From Leptospira biflexa serovar Patoc strain 'Patoc 1 (Paris)' (lineage in GTDB: Bacteria > Spirochaetota > Leptospiria > Leptospirales > Leptospiraceae), in the NCBI RefSeq assembly GCF_000017685.1, contig NC_010602.1, forward strand, positions 2,001,501 through 2,065,500: a stretch of 64,000 bases of DNA. Direction: 5' to 3'. Both the position numbers and the translations under genes were made by a program. The notes beneath the pieces were generated by a model. The model made no database searches. It worked only from the letters and a program-made list of their open reading frames with translations, and was not told the DNA's origin. Positions 17,708-29,188 of this stretch are shown piece by piece (position 1 is the stretch's first letter; each line of letters starts with the position of its first letter).

Positions 17708-18607
17708 TTGGAGAAAGTAAAAATCACAGAAGTAGGTCCAAGAGACGGATTACAAAATGAAAAAACCATTCTCTCCACTCAGGATAAATTCGAATTCATA
17801 AAACGTCTAGTAGAATCTGGTGCCAAACACATTGAACTCACCTCTTTTGTCAGAAAGGATCGGATTCCACAAATGGCAGATGCCATGGAACTCTCCGCTT
17901 TAGTTTTACCCTTGTATGCAAAAGATGTTCAATTTTCTTGTTTAACTCCCAATACTAAAGGGTATGAAGGAGCCAAACTTGCTGGATTCAATGAAGTGGC
18001 CGTGTTCACTGCTACCTCTGAATCGTTTACCAAAAAAAATATCAACATGACAGTGAAAGAAAGTTTTGAATCCTTCCAACCAATCTTTGGTTTGGCAAAA
18101 CAAGATGGAATCAAAGTCCGAGGTTATATATCTACTGTTGTTGCCTGTCCCTATGAAGGAAAAATTCCACCTGAAAAAACCTTGGAAGTCGCAGAACGTT
18201 TATTAGATGCAGGTGCCTATGAAATTTCTCTAGGAGAAACCATTGGCGTTGCCGTTCCGAATGAAATTGAATCTCTGCTTTCAGTTTTACTGAAAAAAAT
18301 ACCAATCTCTTATCTCAATTGCCATTTTCACGATACCTATGGGATGGCGATTGCCAATACAAAACAAGCACTCTCGATGGGCATTCGTAGTTTTGATAGT
18401 TCCGCAGGAGGACTCGGAGGATGTCCTTATGCGAAAGGGGCAGCGGGGAATGTGGCAACAGAAGATTTGGTATATTTTTTATCGAGAGAAGGGTATGATA
18501 CAGGGATCAACTTAGATTCACTCATACAAGTGAGTCAGTTTATGGAAGCCAAATTGGACCGATCATTCAATTCGAGAACCTATATTGCCAAAAAAAATGT
18601 TGGATGA
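17708..18607 (+). CDS. Hydroxymethylglutaryl-CoA lyase
   Basis: A 299-residue TIM-barrel enzyme of the HMG-CoA lyase family, which splits HMG-CoA into acetoacetate and acetyl-CoA at the end of leucine breakdown. Landmarks counted from the chosen start: EVGPRDGLQNE (R12, D13 for base and metal), HFHDTYG (H206, H208 metal ligands), and GGLGGCPYAKGAAGN with the signature cysteine C239. I prefer the TTG at 17708, which has AAGGAG eight bases upstream; another in-frame TTG at 17684 lacks one. The next gene overlaps its stop, so both are likely co-transcribed. Confidence 0.92.
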   Translation: MEKVKITEVGPRDGLQNEKTILSTQDKFEFIKRLVESGAKHIELTSFVRKDRIPQMADAMELSALVLPLYAKDVQFSCLTPNTKGYEGAKLAGFNEVAVFTATSESFTKKNINMTVKESFESFQPIFGLAKQDGIKVRGYISTVVACPYEGKIPPEKTLEVAERLLDAGAYEISLGETIGVAVPNEIESLLSVLLKKIPISYLNCHFHDTYGMAIANTKQALSMGIRSFDSSAGGLGGCPYAKGAAGNVATEDLVYFLSREGYDTGINLDSLIQVSQFMEAKLDRSFNSRTYIAKKNVG

Positions 18608-19493
18608 TGGATCCCTTCTTAAAACCAAATTAGAAAATTTAATCTCCAAATACCAAAACATATCGTATTTGGAAACAGATCCCATTTGTTTTCCCAAACA
18701 ATACAAAAATCCACTCGATATCGAATTGGTTTCTCTCATCTCTTGTTTATTTGCTTATGGGAATGTCAAAAACATTCAAAATTTTCTAAAACCTATTTTC
18801 TTAGAGATGGGTCCCTCTCCCTATGAATTCTTTGTTTATTCCAACCCTTCTTTTTCAAAATTTTTAAATTCACAAAAAGGTTACCGGTTCCAAACAAAAG
18901 AGGATGTGATTGTACTTTTTCTCACCTTACAAAGGATTCTCACAAAAAAGAAACAAACCTCCCCTCTTTTTGAATCCTATTTTTTAGATACAAATGGTAG
19001 ATTTGATCAAAACACATCGATCCAAAATTTCCAAAAACATTTTGAAACGGAACTGATCAGCACCCTAAAAACGGAAACACTGAGTTATGGATTACAATTT
19101 TTAATCGGAAAATGGAAATCAAAATCTCCCAAAAAAAGAATTTCACTTTTTTTACGTTGGATGGTTCGCAATGATTATCCTGATTTTGGATTGTACCAAA
19201 ACATCAAACCCAATCAAATACCCTATCCAATGGATGTGCATATCCAAAAATTAATCAAGGTTCTTGGGATCAAAAACCAAAAACAAATTCAATTAAACGA
19301 TGCATTTTTACTCACTGAATTTTTTAAAAAAATCAATTCCAACGATCCGTTGTTATACGATTTTTATCTCACGAGGGTTGGGATTATCGATAAATGTAGA
19401 GGGAGTTTTGAAGAGAAGATTTGTAAGGTTTGTGAGTTGAGGGAAGTGTGTTTGGTAGTGCCACGGGGAATTGAACCCCGATTGCAAGGATGA
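18597..19493 (+). CDS. TIGR02757/DUF2400 family protein with C-terminal four-cysteine motif
   Basis: This 298-residue protein resembles the DUF2400 (TIGR02757) family, whose function is not established: LDIELVSLISCLFAYGNV near the N-terminus and MDVHIQKLIKVLGI and DPLLYDFYLTRVGI in the C-terminal half. Near the end it has C-X8-C-X2-C-X5-C (KCRGSFEEKICKVCELREVC), spaced much like the [4Fe-4S] loop of endonuclease III. No stop follows this motif until 19491-19493, so the last 12 or so residues are read from the antisense of tRNA-Glu. ATG 18597 is chosen over an in-frame TTG at 18585; both overlap the lyase gene end. Confidence 0.78.
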   Translation: MLDDGSLLKTKLENLISKYQNISYLETDPICFPKQYKNPLDIELVSLISCLFAYGNVKNIQNFLKPIFLEMGPSPYEFFVYSNPSFSKFLNSQKGYRFQTKEDVIVLFLTLQRILTKKKQTSPLFESYFLDTNGRFDQNTSIQNFQKHFETELISTLKTETLSYGLQFLIGKWKSKSPKKRISLFLRWMVRNDYPDFGLYQNIKPNQIPYPMDVHIQKLIKVLGIKNQKQIQLNDAFLLTEFFKKINSNDPLLYDFYLTRVGIIDKCRGSFEEKICKVCELREVCLVVPRGIEPRLQG

Positions 19494-19527
19494 AAACCTT
19501 GTGTCCTAACCATTAGACGATGGCACC
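19453..19527 (-). tRNA. tRNA-Glu (TTC)
   Basis: A full cloverleaf reads on the minus strand: 7-bp acceptor (GGTGCCA with TGGCACT, one G-T pair), D-arm CGTCTAATGGTTAGGACA, anticodon loop with TTC, T-arm GGGGTTCAATTCCCC, discriminator A and an encoded CCA (19453-19455). It lies downstream of tRNA-Lys and probably shares its transcript. The convergent DUF2400 reading frame ends inside it. Confidence 0.95.
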
Positions 19528-19565
19528 GTTTCGAAGAACGTGATAAGAGTTGTAGAACTCTTACT

Positions 19566-19641
<76 letters not shown>

Positions 19642-19652
19642 TTCTGTAGCCA

Positions 19653-19680
19653 AGAATATCGAACCACCTTTCTCGGTCAA
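19653..19680 (-). promoter_or_regulatory. Promoter of the tRNA-Lys/tRNA-Glu unit
   Basis: On the minus strand TTGACC (19675-19680) is followed after 16 bases by TATTCT (19653-19658), with initiation expected about 6 bases before the tRNA-Lys 5' end. Position and near-consensus boxes support a sigma-70 promoter. A similar TTGACC lies before tRNA-Thr. Confidence 0.6.
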
Positions 19681-19720
19681 CAACTACTTAAAAAAAAGAT
19701 CGTGAACTCCCCTTTTTTTT

Positions 19721-22028
<2,308 letters not shown>

Positions 22029-22150
22029 ACCGGGATCTCGATCACCCAAGAAGTCAGTTTAGAGAAATCCTAGATTTACGCAATCAATTGTAAAAATCGA
22101 ATAGACAAATCGAAACTTTTCAGTACGCTGATGTCGGTTTAGAGGGATAC

Positions 22151-24169
22151 ATGACAGAAAAAGAAGCCACTTTGGGACGTTGGCACAAAGAATTTTTTGA
22201 GAACATTCACTTATTTGTAAAATCCGGTCTTTCGGAACAAGAAGCAAAGTCCATTTTAGAAGAATTTTTAGTTTTATCCCAATCCACGCCCAAACCCAAG
22301 GTGATGGAAATTTTCCAAGAACCAGAACGCCTGGAAGAAATCGGAGTGTACACAGACATCCGTCCAGAACCACGCGATTTTATGCTCAAATTTCTGGATC
22401 CGATCATGAATAAATTTAAGGTCGAAGGGACTGAAAATTTAAAACTACTCGATGGGATCATTGGCAGATACCCTGTCACTCTCATCTCAAACCACTTGAG
22501 CCATTTGGATGCGCCTGCCATTTTTACCTTACTTTACAACTCAGGCCCAGAAGGTCGTAAGATTGCCGAATCCCTTGTTTTCATTGCAGGTCGCCTCGCC
22601 TTTGAACCAGACTTCACTCGCCTCGGTCTTTATATGTTTGGGACCTTACTTGTTTGCTCCAAAAAGGACATGGCAGACAACCCATCCCTTTCCGATGTGA
22701 TGACCAAAATTAACATGCGTGCCTTCCGTAATTCTCAAAAATTACAATCAGATGGAAAGGTGATCTCCATCTTTCCGGAAGGGACAAGGTCTCGTGATGG
22801 AAGGCTTATGCCGTTTGTGGACACAGTTTACCATTATGTGGCAAACAAAGTCATCTTGCCAATCTCACTCGAAGGTACAGAAAAAATCCTTCCCATTGAA
22901 GGCTTACTTTTCAACCAAGCAGTTGGTAAACTTGTAATCGGCAAACCTGTGCTAGTCGGTGAGTTAACCAAAAAGGAAATGGAAAGTTTCCCATCTCATA
23001 TTGAACAAATTTCGTTTCCTGGCACTGGTGACAAAAAACAATTCATCATTGATAACCTTGCACTCCTAGTGGGAAGTAATCTCAATAAACACAAACATGG
23101 AACATATCGAAACTTGTATCGAGGTGATGTTAGAGAAACAAACCAACTCATTTCATTACCAAAAAAACCAGAAGAACATGTGGTGATTATTGGTTCTTCC
23201 AATATGTCCGTGGCTTTCGCTTGTATCGTCGCCAACAAAAATGTAAAAGTAACAATTTACCATCCCGACTCGGAAATGGTGGCTCGTAGTAATGAAGAAA
23301 GACGTGACATCATCCACTACCCAATTTACAAACTGCCACCTAACATAGAGTTTTCGGACAAACCTGATGTGTTAGAATCAGCGACTCTTTTTGTCCAAGG
23401 AACAAACCCTTGGGAGTTTGACGCTGTTTATTCAAAAATCAGAACGTATTTACAAAAAAACAAGTCCCCAATGGTGAATGTGATCAAAGGATTTACCGGA
23501 TCCAAAAAAGGACTCATCCTGGAAGATCTAAATGAATTACTTCTCATCGAAAGGGAACGTTTGGCGGTTGTATCTGGTGCCTGTTACCCAGACCAAATCA
23601 TGGAACGTAAGATATCTGGTTTTGAAATCTCTGCTTTTGAAGATTCTCTCATCCCCAAATTAAAAGAACTCCTCTCGAATAATTATGTGTTCACAAGACC
23701 TGCGATCAACTCAAGAGACACCAAAGGTGTCCAACTCGGAGGAGCGCTCAAAACCATTTATGCACTTGCAATGGGACTTGTGGAAGGTTATTTCAAACGC
23801 GAATTAGGTGGTAATGTCGATAACACCCTATTCCATTTAAGCAATCGATTCTTCAATGAAATGGTTTCGATAGGAGTTTTACTCGGCGGGGATCCAACCA
23901 CATTCAATGGATTGTCGGGTATGACCGATTTTATGTTGGCTTGTTTTGGATCCGACACTCGGGACCGTAAGTACGGATATGATCTTGCCTATGGTACAAG
24001 ACCAGAAAAGATCACCAATGGTTTTTATGGTTTAAAGGTATTACCGAATCTCATCCAACTTGACGAAAAAAGGCACCCGATCGTCGCTTCCGCTTACAAA
24101 ACTGTCATCCAAAATCAAAACTTTGACGTCGTCGCAGAAGAATTGCAGAAGCAGTTGGCTAGAGTTTAG
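22151..24169 (+). CDS. Fusion of PlsC-type acyltransferase and GpsA-like glycerol-3-phosphate dehydrogenase
   Basis: A 672-residue protein with two domains. Residues about 85-300 are a phospholipid acyltransferase: NHLSHLD gives the HX4D catalytic motif (H115, D120) and FPEGTRSRDG (208-217) the substrate site. Residues about 342-672 match NAD-dependent glycerol-3-phosphate dehydrogenase: IKGFTGSKKG (K446), GGALKTIYALAMG (K534), GLSGMTDFMLACFGS (D593) and TRDRKYG. The Rossmann glycine motif is GSSNMS rather than GxGxxG, and the Asn usual after K534 and after R604 are Thr and Asp. The pairing suggests making and acylating glycerol-3-phosphate in one protein, but dehydrogenase activity is doubtful. 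It converges on the kinase gene with an 11-base overlap. Confidence 0.85.
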   Translation: MTEKEATLGRWHKEFFENIHLFVKSGLSEQEAKSILEEFLVLSQSTPKPKVMEIFQEPERLEEIGVYTDIRPEPRDFMLKFLDPIMNKFKVEGTENLKLLDGIIGRYPVTLISNHLSHLDAPAIFTLLYNSGPEGRKIAESLVFIAGRLAFEPDFTRLGLYMFGTLLVCSKKDMADNPSLSDVMTKINMRAFRNSQKLQSDGKVISIFPEGTRSRDGRLMPFVDTVYHYVANKVILPISLEGTEKILPIEGLLFNQAVGKLVIGKPVLVGELTKKEMESFPSHIEQISFPGTGDKKQFIIDNLALLVGSNLNKHKHGTYRNLYRGDVRETNQLISLPKKPEEHVVIIGSSNMSVAFACIVANKNVKVTIYHPDSEMVARSNEERRDIIHYPIYKLPPNIEFSDKPDVLESATLFVQGTNPWEFDAVYSKIRTYLQKNKSPMVNVIKGFTGSKKGLILEDLNELLLIERERLAVVSGACYPDQIMERKISGFEISAFEDSLIPKLKELLSNNYVFTRPAINSRDTKGVQLGGALKTIYALAMGLVEGYFKRELGGNVDNTLFHLSNRFFNEMVSIGVLLGGDPTTFNGLSGMTDFMLACFGSDTRDRKYGYDLAYGTRPEKITNGFYGLKVLPNLIQLDEKRHPIVASAYKTVIQNQNFDVVAEELQKQLARV

Positions 24170-25979
24170 GAAGAGAAACGAGAAAAACAGTCTGGCCAGG
24201 TTCGGAAAACAATTGAATTTGGCCTTTATGCCTTTCTTCCACTGATTGTTTGACAATCCCGAGGCCAAGCCCAGTCCCTTCTCCTTTTTCTTTTGTGGTA
24301 AAAAAAGGTTCAAAGATCCGCCTTTGCACAGCCAATGGGATTCCAGGGCCATCGTCTTTGATGGAGACCTCAACATCAGTTCCAGTTTCTTCTACTTGAA
24401 TGGTTAATTTCCCTTTAAAGTGCATCGCTTGTAATGCATTATAAATCAAGTTGGTCCAGATTTGGATGAGTTCATCTGGATACCCCATAATCATAGGGTT
24501 GGCATTGTACAAACGAATGCACTCAATCCCTGACTTCATTTTATTTTGATACAAAGTAAGAACAGTTTCAATTGTATCAATGATATTGATCTGGATTTTT
24601 GCAGATCCACGGTCCATTCTTCCATAATTTTTTAAACTATAAACAATCTTTGAAGTACGTTCCACTGCCAAACGAATGGATTCAATGCTTCGTAAAGAAT
24701 AGAGTTCGTTCAAAATGATACTTAAAATGGGGGTGTTTTTAAGTTTCACAACAAAATTAGTATTTTCTAATATAAAATCGGAAACGCCTAAATCAACGAT
24801 ACGGTCCGCTAAATCATATGGCGAATCGATGCTTACTGATACAAATAAGGCTTCTAAATTCTTTTTAATTTTCCTTGTTTCGGCAAAACTATGCGTTTTT
24901 GGTTTCGCTTGGAATAATTCGGAAATCCATTGAATGATCCCTTCTGCATCCTCATCAGAATATTTCCCCATACAATTCCTGATTTCCAGAAGACGAGATG
25001 CAAAATCACCCAATCGGTTTTGTAATTGTTCACTAAAGGCTGAGATTGCCGCAAGAGGGTTATTAATTTCATGTGCGACACTCGCGACAAGTTGGCCAAG
25101 GGTTGCCATTTTTTCGGAAAGGATCAATTGGTCTTGGGTTTTTTGTAAATCTTCCAGGATCCGATTAAGATCCTTCGTCCGTTCTTTGACTGCAAATTCG
25201 AGTGCTTCTTTGTTTTGTTTGGCTTCTGTAATATCAATGAGGATTGCAAGGAGGGTAGAACGTCCATCGTGGTTGAGTATGGTATTACCCGATACAATAT
25301 GCCGAATTTCTCCAGATTTCATTCGGAGACTTGCTTCCATTCCCGTACTCCAACCTTTTTTTTGGACTTCGGCCAATAACCTCGCACGATCCAATTTGGT
25401 GATCCAAATATTCAATTCATGTGAGGTTCGTCCGATGATTTCTTCACGGTCAAATCCGACGAGTCGGCAATACGCTTCATTGACATCATCGTATCTTCCT
25501 GTTTCTGCATTCGATAAACTGACAGCTGCAGGGTTTAACCTAAACACACTTTCAAATAATTCTTTGCTGATTTTTAATTCTTTTTGGAGGGCATTGGCTA
25601 GTGTTTCTTTTTCTTTCAATGCCGAGATGTTTTGTCCCGCACTCAGAAGGTATTTGCCACCTTCCACAATTTTCCCACTGAATAGAATTGTGACCGTCTC
25701 ACCCGTTTTTGTGACGAGCGGAACTTCAAAGTTCAAAACAAAACCTTCTGAATTTAATTTCGAAAGGATTATTTCCCGATCTTCGAGATTTGAATAAATA
25801 CCCAAATCCACTGTCGTTTTTCCAATTACCTCATCCCTATTTCGCCCAAGCCACCTGCAATACACCTCATTTGCCTCAACATAAAGTCCAGTTTGCATAT
25901 CAGTGATGGCCATCCCAATAGGACTTTCAATGAAGCTGGTTTGCCAAATGGGATCAGAAATAGGTAAAGAAGAATCCAT
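24159..25979 (-). CDS. PAS-domain sensor histidine kinase
   Basis: A 606-residue cytoplasmic-looking kinase without membrane segments. Two PAS domains (about 8-130 and 140-265; SPIGMAITDMQTGLYVEANEVYCRW and NPAAVSLSNAETGRYDDVNEAYCRL) are followed by a coiled coil and a HisKA box with H303 in VAHEINNPL. The ATPase domain has the N-box NLIYNALQAM, DDGPGI, the FEPFFTTK F-box and GTGLGLGIV. An unusual stretch of about 150 residues lies between H box and N box, longer than usual. No response regulator is adjacent, so the target is unknown. The ligand of the PAS domains cannot be read from the sequence. Confidence 0.92.
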   Translation of the reverse strand: MDSSLPISDPIWQTSFIESPIGMAITDMQTGLYVEANEVYCRWLGRNRDEVIGKTTVDLGIYSNLEDREIILSKLNSEGFVLNFEVPLVTKTGETVTILFSGKIVEGGKYLLSAGQNISALKEKETLANALQKELKISKELFESVFRLNPAAVSLSNAETGRYDDVNEAYCRLVGFDREEIIGRTSHELNIWITKLDRARLLAEVQKKGWSTGMEASLRMKSGEIRHIVSGNTILNHDGRSTLLAILIDITEAKQNKEALEFAVKERTKDLNRILEDLQKTQDQLILSEKMATLGQLVASVAHEINNPLAAISAFSEQLQNRLGDFASRLLEIRNCMGKYSDEDAEGIIQWISELFQAKPKTHSFAETRKIKKNLEALFVSVSIDSPYDLADRIVDLGVSDFILENTNFVVKLKNTPILSIILNELYSLRSIESIRLAVERTSKIVYSLKNYGRMDRGSAKIQINIIDTIETVLTLYQNKMKSGIECIRLYNANPMIMGYPDELIQIWTNLIYNALQAMHFKGKLTIQVEETGTDVEVSIKDDGPGIPLAVQRRIFEPFFTTKEKGEGTGLGLGIVKQSVEERHKGQIQLFSEPGQTVFLVSLPKL

Positions 25980-26023
25980 AGTTTTCGGAGGTTAGAATTT
26001 AATGGAAATAAAAAGGTTGGCAA

Positions 26024-26062
26024 TAAAAAAACCTACCTAAGCGGACACTTAAGTAGGTTTTT
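26024..26062 (-). terminator. Intrinsic terminator after rplQ
   Basis: Minus-strand RNA would form AAAACCTACTTAAG, a TGTCCG loop and CTTAGGTAGGTTTT, a long stem with one mismatch, running into TTTTTTTATT. It lies about 30 bases after the rplQ stop and ends the long ribosomal-protein transcription unit. The stem is also flanked by T residues on the plus strand, so it could work both ways. Confidence 0.82.
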
Positions 26063-26091
26063 CACCACGGAATTCGTGTTAGCGGAGAAAC

Positions 26092-26610
26092 TTAATTGGA
26101 AGCAGCGGCCTTTTCTTTTTTGGCTTTTTTAGGCTTTTCTTCTTTTTTTGCTGGTTTTTTCTCTTCACGTTTTGCTTTCGCTTCCGCTTTGAGTTCGTCT
26201 TGTGTTTTTCTGTCCACAAGTTCCAAAATTCCCATTGCCGTGTTGTCAGAAGGACGGTTTACCAATCGAATGATTCGTGTGTATCCACCCACTCTTTCTG
26301 CATATCGGTTCGCAAGGTCTTTCAAAAGTTTTGTAACGATTTCTTGATCACCAAGATGACTGTAAAGGTATCTTGTATTGTGTAAAATCGCAGCATTTTT
26401 CTTTTGTTCGTCAAGATTGGCTAAATTTGCATCCAAATTTCGTTTTGCTCTAGTGATGATTCGTTCTGCATAAGAACGAGCCACCTTCAGTTTCGCAACG
26501 GAAGATTCAATTCTTTCGTGGCGAAGTAAAGAGATTACCATATTTTGGATCATAGCTTTTCTATGATCAGCGGATCTGTTGAGTTGTTTAACTTTATTAC
26601 GTTTATTCAT
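26092..26610 (-). CDS. rplQ: 50S ribosomal protein L17
   Basis: A 172-residue L17 with the usual core ([19 protein letters not shown], then [23 protein letters not shown]). After residue 135 comes a lysine/alanine/glutamate-rich tail ([17 protein letters not shown]) not found in short L17 proteins of about 120 residues. L17 sits near the peptide exit region of the large subunit. It is the last gene of the ribosomal cluster, one base after rpoA. Confidence 0.97.
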
Positions 26611-26611
26611 C

Positions 26612-27589
26612 TTAAAAATCTCTCATACCGAACGAAAGTCCCATAGAGGAAAGTTTTGCTTTCAACTCTAACAAACTTTGTTCGCTGAAATGTTTTGATT
26701 TCGTCATTTCGTCTTCTGATCTCTTCACGAGCTCACCAATGAAGTCAATTTCCAAACTGCGAAGAACGTTTGTAGAACGAACAGAAAGTTCCAATTCTTC
26801 AACGTGTTTTGATAAAGCTGCTTTCAGTTTTTCATCAGCTTCATCCAACTCTTCTTCTTCTTCTTCGATTTCTTCTTCAAAGTTAATGAAAACAGTTAAG
26901 TGGTCTTTTAGAATTTTGGCTGCTTGCGCTACTGCATCTTCTGGAGATACAGAACCGTCAGTCCAAACTTCCATCGTCAATTTTTCGTAATCAGAACGTT
27001 GTGCGACTCGAGTTTCTGATACTTCAAACAATACTTTTTGAATCGGTGAAAAGATAGAATCGATTGGAATCGTTCCCAATACTTCAATGTCTTTCTTTTT
27101 GTCTTCCGCAGGAACGTAACCACGTCCTCTTTGGATTTCCAAATCCATTATCAAATTGGCATCCTCATTGAGGGTTGCAATATGAAGGTCTGGGTTCATG
27201 ATTTCAATCGAAGAATCAACTGCTAGGTCAGCCGCACGAAAGTAACCTGCACCTTTTAATTCAAGGTGGATCACTTTGCTTGCTTCTTTGTCTTCCGGCT
27301 CGTATTTGATTCGAACTTGTTTTAAGTTAAGAATGATACGAGTTACGTCTTCTGCTACACCTTCAATATAAGAGAACTCGTGTGAGACTCCTTCAATCCG
27401 AATCGCGGAGATCGCCGCGCCTTCAATAGAAGACATAAGTGTACGACGAAGGGAGTTCCCAATCGTTGTACCAATTCCTCTTTCGAAAGGTTCTGCAACA
27501 AACTTACCGTAGTTTGGTGTATTCACATCGGTAGTGAATTCGATTTTTTTGGGTCTTTTAAAACCTTTTAATAAATTCTTTGGAGACAA
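26612..27589 (-). CDS. rpoA: RNA polymerase subunit alpha
   Basis: A 325-residue alpha subunit. The N-terminal domain (about 1-235) has [25 protein letters not shown] for assembly with beta and beta', and the C-terminal domain (about 258-325) contains [22 protein letters not shown] for contact with DNA and activators. The linker between them is strongly acidic ([16 protein letters not shown]). Position between rpsD and rplQ is the standard alpha-operon order. Confidence 0.98.
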
Positions 27590-27614
27590 TGTCGTATCCT
27601 TCTTCTCTAAATTC

Positions 27615-28247
27615 TTACTTCGAGTACAACTCTACGATTACCTGTTCTTTCACAGGGATATCAATATGATCTCTTGTTGGAAGTGACAACACTTCTCCTG
27701 AGAACTTGGCATAATCAACGCTCACCCAAGAAGCAGTACGATTGATCGCTTGGGCTAATTTGATATTTTCTTCGATAAACGCGGATTTTTGGAATTTCTC
27801 ACGGATTTCGATTTTATCACCAATATTCACTCGATAAGAACAAATGTCCACTCGGTGTCCATTCACAAGGATGTGTCTGTGTGCCACAAAGTTACGAGCT
27901 TGTCTTCTAGTTACAGCAAATCCCATACGATAAAGAACGTTATCCAATCTTCTTTCGAGGAATTGGAGTAAGTTCTCACCAGGAATTCCTGGAGTGTGAG
28001 ACGCTTCTTCAAAGTATCTACGGAATTGTTTTTCTAAAACTCCGTAAGCGCGTTTTACTTTTTGTTTTTCACGAAGCTGAGCTCCGTATTCAGTGATCTT
28101 TCCTTTTTTCTTAGGAGGAAGACCTGGTGGGTACTTTCTCTTTTCAAGGGAAGATTTTTCTTTATGTAATGTATGACTATTTTTGAGAAAGAGGTTAAGT
28201 CCCTCTCTTCTCATCAATTTAACAACTGGACCTCGGTAACGTGCCAT
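27615..28247 (-). CDS. rpsD: 30S ribosomal protein S4
   Basis: A 210-residue S4 with [16 protein letters not shown] at the start and the S4 RNA-binding domain [32 protein letters not shown] near residues 100-130. It is a primary 16S rRNA binder that starts assembly of the 30S body. The N-terminus lacks the zinc cysteines of some S4 proteins. In many bacteria S4 represses the alpha operon; no pseudoknot for this is obvious in the short gaps here. Confidence 0.98.
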   Translation of the reverse strand: MARYRGPVVKLMRREGLNLFLKNSHTLHKEKSSLEKRKYPPGLPPKKKGKITEYGAQLREKQKVKRAYGVLEKQFRRYFEEASHTPGIPGENLLQFLERRLDNVLYRMGFAVTRRQARNFVAHRHILVNGHRVDICSYRVNIGDKIEIREKFQKSAFIEENIKLAQAINRTASWVSVDYAKFSGEVLSLPTRDHIDIPVKEQVIVELYSK

Positions 28248-28256
28248 ATCTAATTC

Positions 28257-28670
28257 CTACACCCTTCTTCTTTTTCGTGGTCGGCACCCATTGTGCGGGA
28301 GCGGAGTTACGTCTTTAATGAGTTTGATTGATAGACCTTTTGTGGTCAAAGAACGAATGGCAGATTCACGTCCAATCCCTGGACCTGATACCATTACATC
28401 CACTTCAGAAAGACCTGCTGCTTCAATTGCTTTGTCTGCAGCGTTGGTTGCTGCCACTTGTGCAGCATAAGGAGTGGATTTTTTGGATCCACGAAATCCC
28501 ATCATTCCAGAAGAAGACCAAGATAGAACGTTTCCAGCCATATCCGTAATGGATACGATTGTATTGTTAAACGAAGCTTGGATATAAACCTTACCCCGTG
28601 GAACGTTCTTCTTCTCTTTTTTCTTAACCTTTTTGGTATCTTTTTTATTTTTTGCGTCTTTTTCAGCCAT
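28257..28670 (-). CDS. rpsK: 30S ribosomal protein S11
   Basis: A 137-residue S11 with [23 protein letters not shown] and the C-terminal [17 protein letters not shown]11 forms part of the platform of the small subunit near the mRNA exit. The first 22 residues are an extra lysine-rich stretch ([13 protein letters not shown]) ahead of the normal core. It lies between rpsM and rpsD with gaps of about ten bases. Confidence 0.98.
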   Translation of the reverse strand: MAEKDAKNKKDTKKVKKKEKKNVPRGKVYIQASFNNTIVSITDMAGNVLSWSSSGMMGFRGSKKSTPYAAQVAATNAADKAIEAAGLSEVDVMVSGPGIGRESAIRSLTTKGLSIKLIKDVTPLPHNGCRPRKRRRV

Positions 28671-28681
28671 GGATTAGTCCT

Positions 28682-29059
28682 CTACTTAGTAGCCTTTTTC
28701 TTGTTAGCTACAGTTTTCTTGACTCCCTTACGGGTTCTTGCGTTGGTTCTCGTTCTTTGTCCGTTGACTGGTAGTCCACGTCTATGTCGGAACCCTCTGT
28801 AGCAACCAACGTCCATCAATCGTTTGATGTTAAGGTTGACTTCAGAACGAAGATCCCCTTCTACCTGGTATGATTCTTCAATGACTCGTCGGATCGCGGC
28901 TTCATGTTCGTCCGAGAGGTCCTTCACCCTGATAGATTCGTCAATTCCTGCTTTTTTCAGGATATTTTGAGAGGATGTCTTACCAATACCAAATATGTAT
29001 GTAAGACCGATCACTATTCTTTTGTTTGATGGTAAATCAACACCCGCGATACGTGCCAT
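28682..29059 (-). CDS. rpsM: 30S ribosomal protein S13
   Basis: A 125-residue S13: [26 protein letters not shown] at the start, the helix-two-turn-helix [12 protein letters not shown], and the basic C-terminal [28 protein letters not shown]13 bridges the subunits and contacts the P-site tRNA. Standard position after rpmJ at the head of the alpha operon. Confidence 0.98.
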
Positions 29060-29065
29060 ATCTTC

Positions 29066-29179
29066 CTATCTTTGCCTTTGTTTGTGTTTTGGGTTCGTGC
29101 AAATCACTCGGATTACACCTTTTCTGCGAATGACTTTGCATTCCGGACAGATTTTTTTGACTGATGCTCTAACTTTCAT
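29066..29179 (-). CDS. rpmJ: 50S ribosomal protein L36
   Basis: A 37-residue protein read from ATG 29177-29179 to TAG 29066-29068: [21 protein letters not shown] and [11 protein letters not shown]. The Cys-X2-Cys, Cys and His (C11, C14, C27, H32) form the zinc ribbon of the C+ type L36. It fits exactly between infA and rpsM. The presence of zinc ligands suggests no special zinc-free paralogue at this locus. Confidence 0.97.
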   Translation of the reverse strand: MKVRASVKKICPECKVIRRKGVIRVICTNPKHKQRQR

Positions 29180-29188
29180 TATAGGTTC

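Noticed and set aside
22059..22373. 104-residue minus-strand frame over the start of the PlsC-GpsA gene
   Set aside because: It is antisense to the acyltransferase N-terminus, with no domain or ribosome site.
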